The position numbers and the translations under genes were made by a program. This document shows positions 59,451 to 64,000 of a stretch of 64,000 nt of DNA, piece by piece (the first letter of the stretch is position 1; every line of letters begins with the position of its first letter). Source of the stretch: Tetradesmus obliquus (taxonomy: Eukaryota > Chlorophyta > Chlorophyceae > Sphaeropleales > Scenedesmaceae); the NCBI GenBank assembly GCA_030272155.1, contig CP126195.1, positions 5,377,001-5,441,000 of the forward strand, written 5' to 3'. The notes below the pieces were generated by a model. That model was given only the letters and a program-made list of their open reading frames with translations, did not search any database and was not told the DNA's origin.

Positions 59451-59919
59451 GAGGCTAGCCACCACTGCACAACAGCAGTCGCAGTGCTGCCACGCACGGG
59501 GACTGAAGCCGATCTGAACCCTTAAGCGAGGTTCAGTAAACCTCCGCTACAGCACTGGCCTCTCACCGCCGGCAACCAACAGGCCTTCAACGAGTCCGCA
59601 TGTAATGCTTGAACAGCCTGCAGCTGCTGCTGCCGCCGCTGCAGGTACGGCGTGCCAATCCTTGACACCTACAACGTGACATAAAAAGTGCACCTGGGCC
59701 ACATCTCACCAACTGCCACAAACCCCACACCAACCAGAACACTTAAAAAGCCTGACTAGCCTCTTGCTGCTGCCGTTGCTGCTGCTGCTGCTGCTGCTGC
59801 AGGTACTGCGTGCCCGTCCTTGAAACCTACAACGTGACAAAAGAAGCACACCTGGGCCACATCTCACCCAATGTCACAAACCACATCAACATCTACGCCT
59901 GCAATGCCTGACCCGCATC

Positions 59920-59965
<46 letters not shown>

Positions 59966-61592
59966 AGGTATGGCGTGCCCATCCTTGACACCTACAACGT
60001 GACAAGAGAAGTACACCTGGGCCACATCTTGCTGCCGGAGGGAGGCGTGCAGGACTGCACACACTACTGCTCCCCGGGAGTGCCTGAGGTAAGACGGGCT
60101 GCTGCTGCTGTTGCCAGAGTTGATGCACTTCATGGTTGCAATGCGATTCACCGAGCATGCCCAGGACTGCAGACACTGCTGCTCCTGGAGTGCCTGAGGT
60201 ACGGCGTCTGGCTGCTGTATGTTGTGCTGACCTATCAGTCAAAGCATATGGGCTTGCCGTAGTGAGTCACAGTACCTGGATGTCGCCTGCGCCTCTGCTC
60301 TTCTGTTTGTCCTGCTGTAGATTTGCGCTGCATGGGCAGATTTGGATCATGCACCTGACGTTGCATTTAGTCACCTGATCCCACTAATGTAGTTGTTTGG
60401 TTGCGGCCTGCTTGCTCTGTCAGCTCAGCAGCAGCTTGTCTACTGGGCTAGTGCCTCAGTTTAAACCGACTGTGCTTACATGTCGCCTTGTGCTGCAGTG
60501 GGTGATGACGTACATGTACAAAGCTGTCCTCAGGTTTGCCATCGCCCCATTACAGCTTTTTTGGTGCCTCATTTTTAACCGATTGTGTCTGTATGTTGCC
60601 GTGTGCTGCAGTGGGAGATCTGGCACATGTACAAGGCCTTCCGCAAGTTTGGCATCACCCCACTGCAGCCAGGGGCAGCAGTGCAGGAGCTGCCGGCCTG
60701 CACAGCAGTCACTGACATCAGGCCTCCCCCAGGTGGGTCCCTGAGCTGATGAACGGCCATATACAGCATTTGCAATGCAGACAGTGCATTCCAACACCCC
60801 ACAGCGCAGAAGTCACAGACAACAGGCCTCCCCCCAGGTGAGCCTGACAGCTGACTATTTGCACTTGACGGCATGCTATGCACATATGCAGACAGCATTG
60901 AACACCCAACAGTGCAGCAGTCGCCGACATCAGGCCTCCCCCAGGTGAGCCCCTGAGCTGGTGATCGGCAGTATGCGGCATGCAGAATGCACATAAGCAG
61001 ACATAGTAATGCACGTACCGCAGCGCAGCAGTCACTGACATCAGGCCTCCCCCAGGTGAGCCCCTGAGATGATGAACGGCACATGCAGTACTATGGCGTT
61101 GATGCTACGGCGTTGAAGGGTAACATGATTATGATAAACGGCACATGCAGTGCTGTGCAAAGAGTGCAGCACACACACCACAGCATTGCTTGCTATGACA
61201 GCCCGCCATCCTGCCAGAGGTGCCACGTCACGCAACGTGATATGTTGCAGAAACTGCACAAGTGCAGTCGTGTTGGGACCCTTGTGTGACCAGTGCAGGC
61301 ATGTTGCTGCTGCACCCACTACACACTCCGTGCAACATTTCACAGCCTTTCCACATCTGCCTGCCTTTGTGCTGAAACCAGGCTGGTCTTACTACTTTGA
61401 TGAAGTCAGCCGGAACAAGAGCAGAGCAGCAAACAACAAGCCACACCAGCAGCCGAAGCAGCCGCAGCAGCCGCAGAAGCGGCAGCCACATGCACAAGAC
61501 CAGCTGCTGGCAAAGCAGCAGCAGCAGCAGCCTGGGACAGTTAGCCGTGTTCAAAGCACAGCACCTGGTGCTCCCAGCAAGCCTAGCAATCA

Positions 61593-61655
<63 letters not shown>

Positions 61656-61734
61656 GCAGCAGCAGTCCAGCAAGGATGCAGTGCAAAGCAAGCAGGGGCA
61701 GCCAGCAGCCAAGAAGAAGCCGGCACCCAGCTAG
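56326..61734 (+). CDS. TBL/PC-esterase-like secreted protein 2
   Basis: Paralogue of the gene at 36861. Exons: 56326-56552, 56811-56993, 57401-57662, 58041-58193, 58446-58557, 59339-59399, 59968-60088, 60612-60732, 61346-61734; 542 residues in phase. Exons 1, 3, 4, 5 and 6 have exactly the lengths of TBL-1 exons (227, 262, 153, 112, 61). The signal peptide VGAAIIALLLVNTCSAEDA is followed by C-rich blocks, LWVMG|DSLMRN (the GDS motif split by an intron), ALRCFMLDFWNHSLGEC, GRICWVQSVRGEEF, FYLNFGRWHYTNC, YGVPILDTYNVTREVH and DCTHYCSPGVPE (Asp-x-x-His). The C-terminus differs: AFVLKPGWSYYFDEVSRNK and then a Gln/Lys-rich, basic tail with about 20 Gln. It is probably a Golgi or extracellular polysaccharide acyltransferase or esterase. 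Confidence 0.85.
58505..59118 (+). repeat. Five extra copies of TBL-2 exon 5 3' edge plus donor
   Basis: CTGCCCTCTGAGCAAGGTGA (true edge 58557) recurs near 58680, 58810, 58922, 58994 (short, TTGAGCAAGGTGGG) and 59110. Two of the units also share CTTCTGAAAGTGGTGCAGT. Confidence 0.93.
59235..59285 (+). repeat. Copy of TBL-2 exon 6 acceptor and 5' edge
   Basis: CTGCAGGGTCGTATTCACCC at about 59246 duplicates the true exon start at 59339 (CTGCAGGGTCGTATCCGCC). The two are separated by a repeated GCTGTGCTGTGC run. Confidence 0.88.
59413..59449. repeat. (CAG)12 after TBL-2 exon 6 donor
   Basis: A pure CAG run starting about 13 bases after the donor. Confidence 0.88.
59630..59885 (+). repeat. Two copies of TBL-2 exon 7 acceptor and 5' edge
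   Basis: CTGCAG then GTACGGCGTGCCAATCC and about 70 further bases recur at 59645 and 59803 before the true exon at 59968. Each is preceded by its own CTG-rich tract. In the first copy the codon after AACGTGACA has become a stop. Confidence 0.92.
59920..59966. repeat. (CTG)14 abutting TBL-2 exon 7 acceptor
   Basis: A pure CTG tract ending in CTGCAG, the acceptor of the exon starting at 59968. Confidence 0.93.
60155..60560 (+). repeat. Copies of TBL-2 exon 7 3' edge and exon 8 5' edge
   Basis: 60160-60200 repeats the exon 7 end (GACTGCA...GAGTGCCTGAG|GTACGG). 60494-60548 repeats the exon 8 start (CTGCAG|TGGGTGATGACGTACATG). Both lie in intron 7. Confidence 0.85.
60790..61068 (+). repeat. Three copies of TBL-2 exon 8 3' edge plus donor
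   Basis: GCCTCCCCCAGGTGAGCC-type units, preceded by GCAG/AGTCxCxGACATCA, end near 60838, 60949 and 61056 after the true exon end at 60732. Period is about 105-110 bp. Confidence 0.93.
61598..61663. repeat. (CAG)n coding polyQ in TBL-2 last exon
   Basis: In-frame CAG/CAA encodes about 20 Gln in the C-terminal tail. Confidence 0.88.
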
Positions 61735-62698
61735 CACTCAATGGAGACAGGACAGCATAGGACAGCAGTGAGTCCTGGGCGTTTAACACGAAGGATGGCA
61801 TGCAGCAGCGTGCACGCTGTTGCTCTTGAGCTCTGATGCATGTGCATATTCTCACACCGTATGGCCGGTCATTGCCAATGAGAGTTGCTGGCCAGCAAAC
61901 TTCGCAGGACATACCCTGCTGAGCAAGCAGCATTGTCAAAGTTGGCTCAATCACGGCTTGCGTGTGGTTGAACAGCAGAAAAGAACACTAAGCTTTGCTA
62001 CAGACAAAAGATCAGGGTATTCAGCAAGCAACTCACACTGCACGGTAGGCCAGCATTTGAATCATCATCATCATCATGTTACCCATCAAGCATCAGCTTA
62101 CTTTATATGGGAGGGTGTCCCCGTTGTAACCTGCATGCGATGTGATTTGTAAGTTATTCTGATGTAGAGCAAGCCTGGGCCTTTCCAGCTCCACACAAAT
62201 CTACGGCACGCCACGTCCTCAAACCTTCATGGTATCATCTAACACAATGAGCTTCAATCACTTCAAAACTGCTGGGCTAGCTGCAGCTGCAGGTGCTGCT
62301 GCCCAACAACAGTGCACAGTTGCAGGTGACGCTGTGTTGTTTCAACAGCCTCCTGCTTTCAAAAACAGGTTCATACTATATAAATTTAAAGGTTGTCTGT
62401 TAGGCGAGATACGGACCAACCAGTCGCCTGCATTGCGTAGCGCGCGCTGGGGGGCGAACCGGTACCGCTCGTCTGACGAATGACACTAGATGTCAACAGC
62501 AGATCAGTGACGTTAACTAGACGCATTTCAACCGCATTAGGCAACGCAATTGAAGCAATCGTGTCGGGACAACTGCTCTTCTGTTGACAGAAACAGTCTG
62601 GCTTTCCAACGGAGTCGGAGTGCCGCGTCGACATGAAATGTGCCCCTCGCACTGCCGAACAGCTATCATAGTGTCACCTCGGATTTACTATTTCAGAC
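61735..62698. other. Intergenic; TBL-2 3' region and promoter of last gene
   Basis: No supportable gene. A TATATAAAT at 62377-62385 and a short (ATC)n near 62057-62074 are visible. The TATA-like element is about 315 bases before the last start codon, so it could serve that gene only with a long 5' UTR. Confidence 0.4.
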
Positions 62699-63272
62699 AT
62701 GCAGCGCAACAGATCCCTCATCATCCCCAGCAGCAGCAAGTGCACTCAGCAGCAGCAGCTGCCATGCAGCACACCCCCAAGCAGCGGCGTCGGCACCAGC
62801 AGCAGCAGCAGCAACGACGATGAAAAAAGGTCGCAAATATGGTCTATGGTGCAGTTTGGCGTGCTGCTGATGCTGGCAGGCGTGCTGCTCCTCATCACAA
62901 CTGGCAACATACAGTTGCACCCTTGCTTTACATTTCCAAAGGGCACAGCAGCTGCAGTAGCAGCTCCAGCAGCACCTCAGCAGTGGCAGCAGGCAGCAGT
63001 AGACTACACAAAAGAGACGGCTCAAGCAACGGCAGCAGCAGCGGCCGCGCTGGCAGCAGCAGCAAATGGCTCGGCAGTAGACCCGTTGCTGCTCCATGCC
63101 TTCCCACAGCCGATTGTGGACAGTTTCCCTCAACTGACACACTGTGGGCTTGCTGGAATTGGAGGCCCCAGGCGCTGGATGCAGCAGTATGCGCAGCTGC
63201 ATGCAGACATCATATACTCAACGCTGCAGCAAGAACGAAGTGAAGAAGGCAGCAGTGAGGGTAACACCAGCA

Positions 63273-63304
<32 letters not shown>

Positions 63305-64000
63305 GGTAGCAGCAGCAGCAGCAGCAGCAGCAGCAGTGCCAGCATGCTGCTGCCACGCAAGCAGCAGCGCTACCTGGTATCCATCCCGCACCTCTCAGGG
63401 ACAGCAGATCACGTCATTGGCATGGTCACGCAGTTCTACCTAGCGTTGCTAGGGCAGCGAGCTTTTACTGAGTTCTCCCCTCCAGACCACCCTCCTGGCC
63501 TCGCAGCAGCATGTGACTTCCCATTCTTCAACTGGACGCATCCACAGCAGCTGCCAGATGCATTGCTATCGCCTCTCCCCAAGGAAGCTACCAGCAGGAC
63601 AGATATGGACCCAAATCAAGCGGCAATCTACCCAGATCCATATGACAACTACGCGTTACATAACATGGTGAACCCGCTGGATTCACAGTTGGAAGTTCTC
63701 AGCCGCGCCAACCTCACAAACTTCCCAGTGGGAAATCCCACTGTGCAGTATGTGCTTTCGACAACAAACCGCGGCGCGAGTTACGCATTGCTGCGCAACC
63801 CGCGGCACAAGGAGCAGTTTTGGCGGGAGTACGGGCTGCGCCCCGAGACTGCGTTCATGTGTGGCTTCTGGTCGCTGTGCTCGCCCAATGCAGCAGTACA
63901 AAACATGTATGCGGAGCGCTACTGGACGCCGCTGCGGCAGCCACAAGTGCTGAAAATCGGCATCCAAGTGCGGTTTGGGGATCAGCTGGCATTCCTGCAC
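62699..64000 (+). CDS. Fucosyltransferase-like type II membrane protein, 3'-partial
   Basis: An uninterrupted frame of 434 codons from ATG 62699 to the right edge of the window. A short Ser/Gln-rich cytosolic tail is followed by a signal-anchor at about 50-70 (FGVLLMLAGVLLLI). An Ala-rich stem follows, then a Ser run at about 190-220. The lumenal domain has GTADHVIGMVTQFYLALLGQ (about 240), equivalent to the G-GD-RIxG block of fucosyltransferase-like enzymes with the usual Gly-Asp weakened. It also has TNRGASYALLRNP, CGFWSLCSPN and, at the edge, IGIQVRFGDQ, the usual strand carrying the HxR/RxGD-like motif. NGS, NTS, NWT and NLT sequons fit a Golgi lumen location. It appears intronless so far, like the 41387 gene. 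Specificity cannot be told from this. Confidence 0.7.

Overview
This is nuclear DNA from an intron-rich eukaryote, most probably a chlorophycean green alga (Sphaeropleales/Scenedesmaceae-like). The reasons are: short GT-AG exons separated by CAG/CTG-rich introns; a plant-type SUV3 helicase with a presequence; a lumen-targeted CtpA-type protease; TBL/PC-esterase proteins of the plant and green-alga kind; and sulfotransferase and GT77 enzymes typical of algal sulfated matrix polysaccharides. The taxonomic call is inference. All gene models below were spliced by hand, and every intron phase in them is consistent.

Left part, 0-35.8 kb (housekeeping). A plus-strand unidentified gene (194-1814) converges on a 13-exon minus-strand NOL6/Nrap/Utp22 gene (3588-13400, 1463 aa, small-subunit processome). 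A divergent plus-strand ORF (14119-15426) encodes a disordered Gln/Ala-rich protein. Then comes a 10-exon CtpA-type carboxyl-terminal processing protease with a lumenal transit peptide (17222-22225, 638 aa). It converges on a 13-exon minus-strand SUV3 RNA helicase (25271-35778, 1091 aa).

Right part, 36.8-64 kb (secretory carbohydrate enzymes). Two paralogous TBL/PC-esterase-like genes on the plus strand (36861-40614 and 56326-61734) flank two minus-strand genes. One is an intronless fucosyltransferase-like gene (41387-42613). The other is a 17-exon gene (43476-about 55107) that reads in frame as sulfotransferase - GT77 glycosyltransferase - sulfotransferase. A second fucosyltransferase-like type II membrane protein starts at 62699 and runs off the right edge. 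Together these could build and decorate (fucosylate, extend, sulfate, O-acylate) a matrix glycan in the Golgi.

The most striking structure is not a gene. Almost every long intron of the five large multi-exon genes contains diverged tandem copies of the adjacent exon EDGE, either exon 3' end plus donor or acceptor plus exon 5' start. By hand I count at least 80 such partial copies, with splice dinucleotides mostly retained. The 3' ends of the CtpA and SUV3 genes are also serially duplicated, and one 22-bp minisatellite appears to have grown out of a helicase exon. Superimposed on this are many (CAG/CTG)n tracts. Those next to 3' splice sites read CTG in the sense strand and end in the CAG acceptor. 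I saw no tRNA, rRNA, CRISPR array or autonomous transposon.
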